DNA of 64,000 bases, from assembly GCA_027488845.1 (NCBI GenBank), contig JAIYBC010000042.1, positions 90,784-154,783 of the forward strand. The letters run 5' to 3'. The stretch comes from Verrucomicrobiales bacterium (GTDB taxonomy: Bacteria; Verrucomicrobiota; Verrucomicrobiia; Limisphaerales; UBA9464). Position 1 is the first letter of the stretch; each line of letters begins with the position of its first letter. The notes beneath the pieces are model-generated. The model saw only the letters and a list, made by a program, of their open reading frames with translations, was not told where the DNA came from and ran no database searches. This document shows, one piece after another, positions 34,895 through 43,982 of this stretch. A program made the translations under genes and the position numbers.

Positions 34895-37800
34895 TTACCG
34901 CGCCATCATTCTCCGCGCATCATCGGATTCACGCGCCAAGCTGACGGGGATGTTCCGGATCTCGGTCTTCTTGCCGAGCTGCCGTTCCTCTTTCGACACG
35001 ACCACCAGCCAATCGCAGTGTTCGAAGGCGTAGGGTATGTTGCCCGTGCTCATGGAGAACACCCCCTGAAGGTCGAACGTCTTGAGCGCCGTGATGCAGT
35101 CCCTGATGCGTTCGCCGCTCAGTTTCGAAAATGCTTCATCAATCGGCACGATGCCCAGGGTCGGTTCGGATTTGCGCGAACTGTACCGCCGGTACGCCCT
35201 AAGATAGCTGGCCAGAATCGCGATGAAATAGGGCGATTGGTTCTCGCCGCCGCTAAACTTGCCGGAATGCCTGTCGACGCTGGTCTTCCGGCCATCCGCC
35301 TCCACCACCTCCATGTCGTACTCGTAGTAATGGCGATAATCGAGCAACCGGGCCGCTTCCGCTCCATCGGCCGCCTCGCTGAGGGTCTTCAGAAAATGCT
35401 CGATGGCGTCGCGGAAGCGCTGATCAGCGGAGGCGAAAAACAGATCATCCGCACGGGCCACCGCGCTGGCCTCAAGCAGCTCGTGGTAAAGTTGGTAATC
35501 GGGATTTCGCCAGTAGCGCAGTTCGTAGGTGTTCGTGCCGATGGGACGCTTTCGGAGGGCCGAATTGAGCAGTTCGGCAAGATTGGTCACCTCTTTGAGC
35601 GCGTTGTGGAGCTTTTCGAGAACTTGAGTCCGGAACAGGCGTTCCCAGTTCTTCCGCTCCTTCTCGGCCTTGGCCCGGTATTCGGGAATCTCGCTTTCCT
35701 CCAGCTTCGCCAGCTGTTTGGCGTGGGCGTCGTTGCTCTCCGCTTCGACGGGCAGGTCATCAAACTTCGGGTGCGCACCCGCCAGCTCCCGGCGCTTGGC
35801 CTTCAAGTCCTGCAACGCCGCGGCCGCGTCCCGGTCGCAGTCGTGGAACAGGTCCTTGAACCGATTGGCGGCAACATCCTTGACGGGGAACCGGCCGAGC
35901 ATGTCGGACCGCAGGTCGCCCATGCGTTCCAGCCACATTGATATGTCTGTCTCGTCGCGAACGACCTTAAGGCGATTCTCCAAGGCATTAAGCTCCCTGC
36001 CTGCCGCTTCGACCTTGGCCGTTAGCAGTCGGAGTTCGGCCCGCTTCTCGCTGCGGTCCAGCAGACGGCGCTCGTCCTCCATCCCCTTGATCCGGCCTTC
36101 GAGGTTGTGCTGCTCCTTCGCCAAATCGTCGAACTTGGAACGATCAATGCCATTGAGGGACTTGATGTTCTTGTCCAGCTCAGCCTGCAAGTCTGGGAGC
36201 TTCTGGGCGCGGGCTAGGTCGCCGTACACGCTCGGCATCACTTCAAAATGCTCGTGAAGACGTTCGCTCAAGGATTGAACGGCCTCAACCAATGGGCGCA
36301 GCGAGTTCTCCTCGGACCGGAGTTTGCGTTCCAGCTCCTCCTTGAAGACCAGCTGTTGCTTGAGCCCGTTCTGACCGACGAACGGATAGCCGTCATAAAA
36401 TCGTGACCGTTCGACAAAGGCCCCGCGTGCTGTGAAACCATCCGGGAGGATGGCGAAGTCGTGTGCCCGCAGGTCCTCGCGGCATTCGACGCACATCAGG
36501 TTGCCGAAGGCTTCGCTGATGACGGCTTCGGCGACGGGATGGCTGGCCCTCAACTTCTCCGCCAACGATCCCGGACGTGCGCTCTTCTTTCGTTGGAGCG
36601 CCTTCGACGGGTTGACCAACGACTCACGGCCCGCCTCTCCGCCAAGCTCTGATTGCTTCAGACCGTGATAGATTCCCTCGGCCTCGTCGAAATGCTCCGG
36701 CGCCACAACCACCGCGAACTTGCGCGCGAACGCCACTTCGACGGCAGGCCGCCAGCGCTCGTCCGCCAGCTCGCACAGTCCGCGCAGATGGCGCGCGGGC
36801 AACTCACCGCCCCGGGAAGGCAGGCGGGCGTTGAGGACATCAAGCAGGCGGGTCGGAAATGGCAGCTTACCGACCCTGAGCGCTGCGATCTCATCGCGGA
36901 GATGGCCGAGCTGTTCGCGGACTTCACTCAGCCTCCTCAGCGTCGCCGCGGCCGAACGGTTCGCCGCGCTCGCGGCGGTTCGGGCCACGGCACTCAACGA
37001 GGGCAATGCTTCGCCCGCCGTCCCGATGCCGCCATCGGCGACCGCTTGAATCGCACGCTCCACCGCATTGATGGGCGCACTTTCAAGTTCGAGCGGAAGC
37101 GCGCGGAGATCCTTCAGCCATGCGCGCGCGTTCCGAAGTCGGTTCGCGAGTGCGTCCTCAAGAGTCTTGCCGATCCCGCTGAGACCGCTGATCTCGCGGG
37201 CAAGTTCGGCATTGCGCCCCTTGATGAATTTGTAGAGCTGACCGTCATGCGTCTCGCCGATGAGCGCGTCGATCTTCTTCAAGTCGGCCCTGTCCCGTTC
37301 AATCAAATCTGTCAGTTCGCCAAGGCGCTTTTCTTCGCCTTCGTTCTCGGCATTGAGCGTCGCTAGCCGAGTCTGATCGGACTTAAGCTCCTCGGCGGCG
37401 TGTTCATGGCGGAGCTGGGCTTCGAGATACCGCGCCAGCACGCGATCGCGCCGCAAGTCCGACATCCTGGTGAAGGTGTCCCGGATTGCCCTCAGTTTTT
37501 GGAACTGATCGTCCAGGGCATTGAGGTCACGTTCATAGCCGAGGAACGTGCGGTAACTCGACGTCACATCGCTCACATCGAGCCGGTCCGCGGGGAGGAT
37601 GAATTGGCGGGCAAAGTCGTTGAAACTCTTCAGGAACGTGAACGACATGGCCGTCGGCAACAGGGCGCGAAGCACCGTGCGCTCGAAGTTCAGGTGAGTC
37701 GGCTGCGCCATGTCCCGGAGGTAGGCATCCAGCCCCTCGGGATAGAGCCGGCCATCCCGTGCTTCCACGAACGCCTTGAAGGCAGGGTAGTCCAGCGGGC

Positions 37801-38245
37801 GCTTGTCAGGGTGTAGAAAATCGCCGCGAGAGAGCGCGGCCGGGACGAAAAACGGGGTCACCTTGCCATGCGCCTCCGCAGCGCTGCCGAATTCGATCCT
37901 CAGTCCCCACGTTTCCGCCCGTTGACCGTTCGGCCAGGTGAATTCCAACGCCACATAGGTGATGGCGCTTTGCCGCATGTATTGCGTGACGCCGTTCTCC
38001 TCCTGCTTGGTATCACCCAAGCAGTAGCCCTTGAGGGAACGGTCTGACCGGTCGCCCGTGGCGGACTGGTTGAAACGGACCAGCCGCTGGTCGCCGACGA
38101 GCACCAGTTGCAGCAGATCCATCAGGATCGACTTGCCTGACCCGGTTACCCCGGCCAGCAGCAAGTTTCCCTCTACCGGGATGCTGTCCTTGTAGCCGTA
38201 CCAGTTCAGGGCGTGGATGCGGGTGAGGCGGATCGTGCGGCTCAT
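34895..38245 (-). CDS. jetC: Wadjet protein JetC, SMC-like ATPase
   Basis: 1116 residues. Walker A GVTGSGKS at 32-39, a long coiled-coil centre (for example LRSEENSLRPLVEAVQSLSE and LRLLTAKVEAAGRELNALEN), an ABC signature FSGGENQ and Walker B GIVPIDEAFSKL near the C-terminus, followed by MSTGNIPYAFEHCDWLVVV. This is the SMC (MukB/MksB-like) motor of Wadjet, which extrudes and recognises circular plasmid DNA. Its ATG overlaps the JetB stop by four bases. Confidence 0.92.
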   Translation of the reverse strand: MSRTIRLTRIHALNWYGYKDSIPVEGNLLLAGVTGSGKSILMDLLQLVLVGDQRLVRFNQSATGDRSDRSLKGYCLGDTKQEENGVTQYMRQSAITYVALEFTWPNGQRAETWGLRIEFGSAAEAHGKVTPFFVPAALSRGDFLHPDKRPLDYPAFKAFVEARDGRLYPEGLDAYLRDMAQPTHLNFERTVLRALLPTAMSFTFLKSFNDFARQFILPADRLDVSDVTSSYRTFLGYERDLNALDDQFQKLRAIRDTFTRMSDLRRDRVLARYLEAQLRHEHAAEELKSDQTRLATLNAENEGEEKRLGELTDLIERDRADLKKIDALIGETHDGQLYKFIKGRNAELAREISGLSGIGKTLEDALANRLRNARAWLKDLRALPLELESAPINAVERAIQAVADGGIGTAGEALPSLSAVARTAASAANRSAAATLRRLSEVREQLGHLRDEIAALRVGKLPFPTRLLDVLNARLPSRGGELPARHLRGLCELADERWRPAVEVAFARKFAVVVAPEHFDEAEGIYHGLKQSELGGEAGRESLVNPSKALQRKKSARPGSLAEKLRASHPVAEAVISEAFGNLMCVECREDLRAHDFAILPDGFTARGAFVERSRFYDGYPFVGQNGLKQQLVFKEELERKLRSEENSLRPLVEAVQSLSERLHEHFEVMPSVYGDLARAQKLPDLQAELDKNIKSLNGIDRSKFDDLAKEQHNLEGRIKGMEDERRLLDRSEKRAELRLLTAKVEAAGRELNALENRLKVVRDETDISMWLERMGDLRSDMLGRFPVKDVAANRFKDLFHDCDRDAAAALQDLKAKRRELAGAHPKFDDLPVEAESNDAHAKQLAKLEESEIPEYRAKAEKERKNWERLFRTQVLEKLHNALKEVTNLAELLNSALRKRPIGTNTYELRYWRNPDYQLYHELLEASAVARADDLFFASADQRFRDAIEHFLKTLSEAADGAEAARLLDYRHYYEYDMEVVEADGRKTSVDRHSGKFSGGENQSPYFIAILASYLRAYRRYSSRKSEPTLGIVPIDEAFSKLSGERIRDCITALKTFDLQGVFSMSTGNIPYAFEHCDWLVVVSKEERQLGKKTEIRNIPVSLARESDDARRMMAR

Positions 38246-38913
38246 GCGTCTTTGTCTCCTTCATCGTCCCCATCGACCGGGGCCGGGTCGGCCCCTGCCT
38301 CCTTTGCCACCGGCAGATACCGCTCAGCATTCTTGTTCCACTCGTCGATGCTCTGGAAGGGGATGACCCTCTTGAGCGTCGGGAAGATCTCGATGGCCGT
38401 ACGCTCCGGAGAACCATCCGACGAAAAGGTCAGCAGGTTTTTGCGCTGGGCCATCGTCAGAATCTCCCGCAACCGCGTGGGCGTGGGCTGAAATTTCTTC
38501 AGGGGCTCAAATTTGGCGGCGAGCGAATCGTTGAGCTGCTGCGCCGTTATCCGCACCGGCGGGGTCTCACCCCGGTCGCGGATCGCGGTGTCGAATTCGT
38601 ACCAGAGCGCCAGCAAAACCAACGTCGCGTCGAGTTTGAGCCGGAGCAGAAACGTGGCGCTCTCCGGCACGGCTTGGACCGTGCGATCCTGATGCTCCCA
38701 ATGCAGCTTCAGTTCAAGAAGTCCTGCAAGCTCGTCCACCCACGGGCGGTTCTGATAGCTCCAGTGGTAGAGGTCGGTCTGGCCGGGTTCGGTCCCGAGG
38801 ATGGACCCGTGGGCCATCAATCGGCGCAAGGCTTCACCCAACCGCTCGCGGTCGTGCGGTTGCAGCCGCGAGAGCAGCCCGCCGGAGCCGATTGCCGGTT
38901 CTTGATTGTTCAT
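38242..38913 (-). CDS. jetB: Wadjet protein JetB, kite-type subunit
   Basis: 223 residues, DUF4194-like: a tandem winged-helix (kite) shape, with LMAHGSILGTEPGQTDLYHW and LEFDT-like strand LALWYEFDTAIRDRGETPPV. Overlaps both neighbours by four bases (ATGA). It links JetA (kleisin-like) and JetC (SMC). Acidic C-terminal tail. Confidence 0.85.
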   Translation of the reverse strand: MNNQEPAIGSGGLLSRLQPHDRERLGEALRRLMAHGSILGTEPGQTDLYHWSYQNRPWVDELAGLLELKLHWEHQDRTVQAVPESATFLLRLKLDATLVLLALWYEFDTAIRDRGETPPVRITAQQLNDSLAAKFEPLKKFQPTPTRLREILTMAQRKNLLTFSSDGSPERTAIEIFPTLKRVIPFQSIDEWNKNAERYLPVAKEAGADPAPVDGDDEGDKDA

Positions 38914-40364
38914 TTCTTGACCAAGGTAAACCGCTCGATCCGGTACTGGATCCGGCGGTCAAAGTCTCCCGTATCCGCTTCGGCATCCCGCCGAGGCACC
39001 TGGATCTCGAAGCGCGCGTCCGCTGAGCGGGCGTGCAAGAGGCAGGCAATGATGTGGGCCACGTCCTCGTCGTTATGGACGTGCTCCCGGAGCAGCGCAT
39101 CCGAGCTCCAGACCGCACCAGCCGCGCCGGGTAGAGTGGCGACGAAATGATTCGCCCGGCTTACGGTGAGCGAATCCCTCAGGTTGCTCTCCAACTGTGC
39201 CAGCGCCCAGTCGGCGTGGCTGGGGTCGTCGTCTTCCAGGGGTTCAATTTCTCCCGCCGTGCGCCGCAGACGCGGCGTGTAGAGCGACTCCAGACCGCCA
39301 AGGATGCGCGCGTCGTGGAGGCTGAGGGCGGGGAACACCAGATCCAGCTGGTCCACATTCGCCAATCTCCAGCCGGAGAAATGCCGGTTCAACGTCTCGA
39401 AGAAGGTCTGCACCCGTGCGCGGCTTTCGCTGGTGGTCTCCTGCAGGTACCTGAATCGCGCCTGGGAACGCCGCGCGAACTCCGCCGTGCGGTGATCGAT
39501 GGCGTCGGCCAAGGGTTCGATCTGGTGCAGCATCTCCTCCAACTGGTTTATCCGTAGCCGCACCCGGGACATCGCCGTTTCCGACGATACTCCAGGTTCC
39601 CGCCGCATGACCTCAGATTGCATCTTCCCCAACAGATCCGAATGAATGGAGAGGCCATCGAGTGCGCGCCGGGTCTCGGCGAGCTTCGTCGGCAACCGCG
39701 CGTGGACAAGTTGGGCATAACACGTTCGGCCGATGCGTTCTGCAAACTCGTCGTAGAGCAGGACGAGGTTCTCCTTGAGCGAGGTCGCCGCCAGTTGTTG
39801 CTTGGTATGCCGTTCGATTGCCTTCTGCATGCCGCGAAGTTCGGCCAGACCCGATTGGAGGTTCGCTACGCAGGTCTCCACCTGCGCCCACGGGTCGTCT
39901 TGCAGAGCGTCGAGATTCACCTCGCCGCCCCGCGAGAGAGTCGCCCAAACATTGACCAACTTGTCGGAGAAGACCGCCGCTTCGGGGAAGGCAATCCGCC
40001 GCAGCGCGTGGAGCAGAAGCACGCCGTTCGGGTCGAGAAAGACCAACCGTTGCCAATCCGTTCTCTCCTCTTCCTGCAACCAACCGGTGCCGCGCAAGGA
40101 TTCAAGCACGGCTCTGGTCCGCTCCCGGGTGTTCGTGCCCGCGTCGATCACATCGTCGCCAGCCCCAATCAGGTCTTCGTGCTGCTCGACGACCTGCTCC
40201 ACCAACGCAAGCGCCTCCGAACGGTCAAGGCCTTGATTCCGCTGGCTCGCCTCACGTTCCAGAGAATCCAGCGCGTCCACGTAGAGGCGCGCCAGCGGTC
40301 CAGAGAGCACGCGGAACAAATCGGGGCGCACTTCGCGGAAGAGGTGGCTGGCCAACGACGACAT
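38910..40364 (-). CDS. jetA: Wadjet protein JetA, kleisin-like subunit
   Basis: 484 residues from the ATG at 40364, which fits the JetA family start (MSSLASHLFREVRPDLFRVL). A mostly helical protein, N-terminal winged helix and C-terminal helical segments (RFRYLQETTSESRARVQ), resembling the DUF5716-type JetA of Wadjet. It closes the SMC ring and completes a four-gene system with no interruption. The length and family suggest Wadjet type II; this is inference. Confidence 0.85.
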   Translation of the reverse strand: MSSLASHLFREVRPDLFRVLSGPLARLYVDALDSLEREASQRNQGLDRSEALALVEQVVEQHEDLIGAGDDVIDAGTNTRERTRAVLESLRGTGWLQEEERTDWQRLVFLDPNGVLLLHALRRIAFPEAAVFSDKLVNVWATLSRGGEVNLDALQDDPWAQVETCVANLQSGLAELRGMQKAIERHTKQQLAATSLKENLVLLYDEFAERIGRTCYAQLVHARLPTKLAETRRALDGLSIHSDLLGKMQSEVMRREPGVSSETAMSRVRLRINQLEEMLHQIEPLADAIDHRTAEFARRSQARFRYLQETTSESRARVQTFFETLNRHFSGWRLANVDQLDLVFPALSLHDARILGGLESLYTPRLRRTAGEIEPLEDDDPSHADWALAQLESNLRDSLTVSRANHFVATLPGAAGAVWSSDALLREHVHNDEDVAHIIACLLHARSADARFEIQVPRRDAEADTGDFDRRIQYRIERFTLVKK

Positions 40365-40704
40365 GGCGGTAAGACTGAATGGATGGGATGGACAACGGCG
40401 GTCCACCCCTCAAGGACTTTAATTTCGAACGACTTCCGCATCATGGTGGAGGATCGGCTTCGGGTCGACAATCCCGTGGTTCAAAGCCGACGAGCCACTA
40501 GGGCCACTCCATGGCCGGAATCACAGCCGCCGATCACCGAGCCCGATGCGATGCCCATGCAGTCCATCGTGAGCATCCAAATAGTCTCCGCACCGGACGG
40601 CCGAATACGATGACATTTGGGCGCACGCTTCTGCCAACGAACGTCATAACTCAGGAATCGGAGTGTGCGACATGCCGCCTCCGCAAATCCACTGGAGGAT
40701 ACCC
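40365..40704. other. Intergenic, promoter region of jetABCD
   Basis: 340 bases between the divergent jetA and small protein genes. No gene supported; no clear operator palindrome seen. Should contain promoters in both directions. Confidence 0.4.
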
Positions 40705-40941
40705 ATGCCTACGTTCCATCCTTTGCTTTACTCCGTCCGTGACGGCGCTGCCATCGGTCAGACAGTCGAAGCGACCGATGCCAACGAGGCCGTCCGACAC
40801 GTCGCGGCGGCGGTCTGCGATCTGACCTTTCCAGAAGTGGACCGGGCGCTCGCCGCGCGGGAATTCGAAGTCATCGCCGTGATGGTCGGCGACCCGAAGT
40901 TCGTCCCGACCACGAAGCTGCCGCTCTTCCCGGCACTTTAG
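40705..40941 (+). CDS. Small conserved-element protein, unknown
   Basis: 78 residues from the ATG at 40705, preceded by CACTGGAGGATACCC (a GGAG-type ribosome site). Sequence reads MPTFHPLLYSVRDGAAIG and DANEAVRHVAAAVCDL, a small soluble alpha/beta protein. No family recognised. It is the first of a run of small genes before radC typical of integrated conjugative or plasmid-like elements. Confidence 0.5.
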   Translation: MPTFHPLLYSVRDGAAIGQTVEATDANEAVRHVAAAVCDLTFPEVDRALAAREFEVIAVMVGDPKFVPTTKLPLFPAL

Positions 40942-41043
40942 GCCATCGGACCGAATGCCGGTTCGGTGAGCGGCACATCCTGCGGCGAACCTGCATAACC
41001 CGGTCACGGGCCGAGCCGATTCGTGCCCCAAGGAGGTAATCCC

Positions 41044-41667
41044 ATGCAGTCCATCGAACAGGCGTCCAACGCCGAGCTTTTGTCCGCGCTCACTGGTCCT
41101 AGGCCGGCCCAGTTGCTAATGGAACGCTTTGGCGGCCTCGCCCAACTGGCCAGGGCGTCGCTCGATGAACTCCAGCAACTGAAGGGCATCGGCAAGGGCA
41201 AGGCCGAGGCGATCCGCTCCGCCTTCCTGCTCGCCCAGCGGCTGACGCAGGAAGCCCACCGCGAATCCCCAGTGCTGGACACCCCTGAGCGCATCGCCGA
41301 TGTGCTGCGCGAACCCAACCGGCTGTATGCCGTCGAACATTTCCAGGTCCTCTGCCTGAACACCCGGCGCCGCCTGATCGGCGTCGAGAACATTGGTCAG
41401 GGCATCCTCGACCAGGTTCTGGTCCATGCCCGCGAGGTCTTTGCTGTGGCCATCGCCAAGCGGGCGTCCGCCATTGTCCTGGCCCATAACCATCCGGGCG
41501 GGGACCCGACGCCGAGCGAGGCGGACATCCGGGTGACGCGCGACCTCGTCCGTGCCGGTCAACTGCTCAAGATCGAGGTGCTGGATCACATCATCCTCGG
41601 GCAGCGCACCGCCGAACGCCCCCGAGACTACTGCTCCTTACGGGAGCTGGGCTATTTCTACTCCTGA
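41044..41667 (+). CDS. radC: RadC-family JAB/MPN protein
   Basis: 207 residues from the ATG at 41044, preceded by a strong ribosome site AAGGAGGTAATCCC. The N-terminal helix-hairpin-helix region (LKGIGKGKAEAI, 47-58) and a C-terminal JAMM motif H148-x-H150-x10-D161 (HNHPGGDPTPSEAD) are complete. RadC proteins are common on plasmids, phages and islands; their role in DNA repair is not established. Here it marks the element. Confidence 0.9.
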   Translation: MQSIEQASNAELLSALTGPRPAQLLMERFGGLAQLARASLDELQQLKGIGKGKAEAIRSAFLLAQRLTQEAHRESPVLDTPERIADVLREPNRLYAVEHFQVLCLNTRRRLIGVENIGQGILDQVLVHAREVFAVAIAKRASAIVLAHNHPGGDPTPSEADIRVTRDLVRAGQLLKIEVLDHIILGQRTAERPRDYCSLRELGYFYS

Positions 41668-41764
41668 CCAGTTCCGAACGTTCGGTCGAGATCGTTGGAA
41701 CGAAGCAGTGGCGGGAGTCAGCCAGATCAGGGTTGATTAACCGTCTTTTTAAGGAGAACCGTCT

Positions 41765-42061
41765 ATGTCCAAACAAGCCACCCAAACCAAAACCTCTCGT
41801 CCCGTGCATGAGATCCGGCTGGGCCTGATCAAGGCCGCCATTTGGGCCAACATCACGAGGGAGGGCGGCATGTTTAATGTCACCTTCGAGCGCAGCTTCA
41901 AGGACGGCGAGGAATGGAGGACCACCCACTCTTTCGGTCGTGATGACCTGCTCAAGGTGGCCAAGCTCGCCGATGAGGCGCATTCGTGGATTACTCGGCA
42001 GCCACCGCCACGCGGTTCAGGTTCGCCATTGAACAGCGCCAGCACTCCGAAAACCCCGTGA
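41765..42061 (+). CDS. Small conserved mobile-element protein
   Basis: 98 residues with a good ribosome site (AAGGAGAACCGTCT). The core VHEIRLGLIKAAIWANITREG and FGRDDLLKVAKLADEAHSWI belongs to a type of small protein frequent near conjugative and partition genes. Function unknown. Adjacent to radC and followed by the WYL regulator in the opposite direction. Confidence 0.6.
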   Translation: MSKQATQTKTSRPVHEIRLGLIKAAIWANITREGGMFNVTFERSFKDGEEWRTTHSFGRDDLLKVAKLADEAHSWITRQPPPRGSGSPLNSASTPKTP

Positions 42062-42102
42062 CTGGACCACACAGATTGCTCCGGCTAGCGTTGTGTGTTG
42101 CC

Positions 42103-42987
42103 TCAATTCAGCTGAGGTTTTTGATAGCCTGGGGCAAGGTGGGCGTTCTCCACATCGTGAAGCGCCATCAGGTTCCGGAGGCATAACGGCATATTGGCGA
42201 TACTCCTTTTGGGCGAGCAGTCGACATTCCATAGGCGGAGAACGTAAACCGCCAGCGCTGCACGGACCCGTAAAACATGGACGCCATCGACCATCTGGAA
42301 CTCCTGTTTCGTCATGGCGTTTTTTTCAGGCGATTCCGCCGGATGAGGCATGAGTTCCAATTTGAGCATCCTATTCCACTCGTCGTCGTTCTCCTTGCTT
42401 TCTGCTGCCGACGGCACTGCGTCCCAAATCACTTCGGCAGTCTTGAATCGAGCCAAGACGAAATCGGAGAAGGTGTTCTTTCGCCTGCAATAGGCGCGCA
42501 CCATCAGTTTCAATCCGGTTCCAACAAGGCTTAAAGGAACGATTTCGCGAGGTCCGTGGTCTCCGCTCGCAGAGTGATACTCAATTCGTAGGACTGCATT
42601 TTGGCAAATGGCGCGGGAAACGGTGGCCAAAACATCCGCAGCAGGAAACTGCATTGAGGGCGGGAGCTCACACGGCACCAGCAGTTCCGGCTCAGAGCCG
42701 AAATCGTTTCCAATCCCATGAACGATGGCGCGTATTAATTGCGTCGTATCAACATCTTGCAGATAGAAACAACTGAAATGTCTGGAAACACGGTAAAACT
42801 TGGCAACTGTGTCAAATTCAAGGTTCGAGCCCGCTTCGTCCCGATAAATTGCCAAGTCCCTAGTTGCGGCAGCCTCGCTGATGCCAAAGCGCTTGATCAA
42901 ATCTGCTCTCGTCACTTGTCCGGTGAAACTTAGCCTAAACTCCAGATAGTTAAGGCGTTCCCGCTGGCTTTGCGTGTGTTCAGTCAT
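42103..42987 (-). CDS. WYL-domain transcriptional regulator (CapW/BrxR-like)
   Basis: 294 residues. N-terminal winged HTH (about 10-50, YLEFRLSFTGQVTRADL then RFGISEAAATRDLAIYR), a WYL domain (about 120-205, REIVPLSLVGTGLKLMVRAY) and a C-terminal WCX-like domain. CapW and BrxR proteins of this architecture repress defence operons (CBASS and BREX) and release upon nucleic-acid or nucleotide binding. It is divergent from the ubiquitin-like operon and the perfect inverted repeat lies between them, so it is the likely repressor. Confidence 0.85.
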   Translation of the reverse strand: MTEHTQSQRERLNYLEFRLSFTGQVTRADLIKRFGISEAAATRDLAIYRDEAGSNLEFDTVAKFYRVSRHFSCFYLQDVDTTQLIRAIVHGIGNDFGSEPELLVPCELPPSMQFPAADVLATVSRAICQNAVLRIEYHSASGDHGPREIVPLSLVGTGLKLMVRAYCRRKNTFSDFVLARFKTAEVIWDAVPSAAESKENDDEWNRMLKLELMPHPAESPEKNAMTKQEFQMVDGVHVLRVRAALAVYVLRLWNVDCSPKRSIANMPLCLRNLMALHDVENAHLAPGYQKPQLN

Positions 42988-43002
42988 GCGAAGTTAGTAA
43001 AA

Positions 43003-43050
43003 CTCAAAATGATTACTTGCCATCATCGTTTTGGCTGCAATCATTTTGAG
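43003..43050. promoter_or_regulatory. 12-base perfect inverted repeat, WYL operator candidate
   Basis: CTCAAAATGATT (43003..43014) and its exact reverse complement AATCATTTTGAG (43039..43050), with centres 36 bases apart and a partial third half-site inside (ATCATCGTTTTGG). It sits 15 bases upstream of the WYL gene start and before the first ubiquitin-operon gene. Confidence 0.75.
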
Positions 43051-43108
43051 CAGGTGCTGCGACAACAATGATGCCAAAGCACCCAGACGGTCAAATCAAA
43101 CACATCAC

Positions 43109-43282
43109 ATGGCTACCAATCCTCCCAAAGGCGGCGGACACCGGAATGGCGCAGTCCGGGATCGGTCCCAGTTCCAAACCCCCTCCGGACACTGGGCCAA
43201 GCGCGATTCTGGAACAGGCCGAATCTTGGACGTGAAAACTTCCTCATCTGCTCCCCACAATGGCGTGCGCCGGGAAAACTGA
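43109..43282 (+). CDS. Small basic protein, first gene of the ubiquitin-like operon
   Basis: 57 residues, rich in basic and glycine residues (MATNPPKGGGHRNGAVRDRS and GHWAKRDSGTGRILDVK). I recall similar small proteins occurring near ubiquitin-like conflict operons, but no function is known. It stands 24 bases before the hydrolase gene, in the same direction, so it is part of the operon. Confidence 0.6.
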   Translation: MATNPPKGGGHRNGAVRDRSQFQTPSGHWAKRDSGTGRILDVKTSSSAPHNGVRREN

Positions 43283-43306
43283 GCAACCCGTTCCCATTTC
43301 ACGCAT

Positions 43307-43705
43307 ATGCCTCGCTTCGCCGAACATTCCATCATCGGAGGTGGGACTGGTGCATTCTACAGTTTGGCCGTCCAACAATTCCGTCAAACCACGGCGCAAC
43401 CGCAAATTGATCCCGTGCATACGGTCGCCTGCGCTTTCGCTGGTTTCCTGGGAAGCTGCTTACCCGATAAATTGGAACCCGCCGACCGGTGCACCGGCCC
43501 GAATCACCGAGGCGTAATCCATTCGGCGAGCTTTCTAGCGCTCATGGCCGAGGCGGTCCGATATTTTGCAACCTTGGAAACCAAGAGCAAATTCATGCGC
43601 TGGCTCGCTGATCTTGCAGGAGCCTTTTGCGCCGGGGTGAGTTCGCATCTGGTTGCCGATTTGTCTACGCCCCGAGGGCTCAATTTTGCGGTCAAAGGAT
43701 TCTGA
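43307..43705 (+). CDS. YdjM/DUF457-like metal-dependent hydrolase
   Basis: 132 residues with the metal-ligand layout of the YdjM-type family: H7 (AEHSIIGGG), D54 in CLPDKLEPA, H67 and H72 in NHRGVIHS, H114 and D118 in SSHLVADLST. Hydrophobic stretches (AVACAFAGFLG and FLALMAEAV) suggest membrane contact. YdjM-like proteins are putative membrane hydrolases. Inside this operon it could be an effector. No characterised substrate. Confidence 0.7.
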   Translation: MPRFAEHSIIGGGTGAFYSLAVQQFRQTTAQPQIDPVHTVACAFAGFLGSCLPDKLEPADRCTGPNHRGVIHSASFLALMAEAVRYFATLETKSKFMRWLADLAGAFCAGVSSHLVADLSTPRGLNFAVKGF

Positions 43706-43730
43706 CCCAGCGAAGGAGATAGGTAATCTT

Positions 43731-43982
43731 ATGAAACCAGAGAAGAAACTTGTTACAATCATTGTCGAGGGCACGCCCCACGAGTGGCCCAAGGATGAAA
43801 TCACCTATGAGGAGGTCGTCACCTTGGAGGTGCCCGACTACCCTCAGCATCCTGAAATCAACTACTCGGTGAAATACAAGCGCGGCCAGGGCAACAAGCC
43901 CGAAGGAACGCTGGTCAAGGGAGAGTCGGTAAAGGTGAAGGAAGGGATGGTGTTCAGTGTTTCAGAAACTGGTCAGTCGTAA
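43731..43982 (+). CDS. Bacterial ubiquitin-like protein (multiubiquitin family)
   Basis: 83 residues from the ATG at 43731, with ribosome site GAAGGAGATAGG. A beta-grasp layout of the Multi_ubiq type: VTIIVEGTPHEWPKDEIT, then VTLEVPDYPQHPEINYSVKY, then GESVKVKEGMVFSV. It ends ETGQS, with no exposed GlyGly, so any conjugation would need processing or a different chemistry. The single beta-grasp unit is immediately upstream of the E1-like gene, which overlaps its end by 26 bases. Confidence 0.75.
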   Translation: MKPEKKLVTIIVEGTPHEWPKDEITYEEVVTLEVPDYPQHPEINYSVKYKRGQGNKPEGTLVKGESVKVKEGMVFSVSETGQS

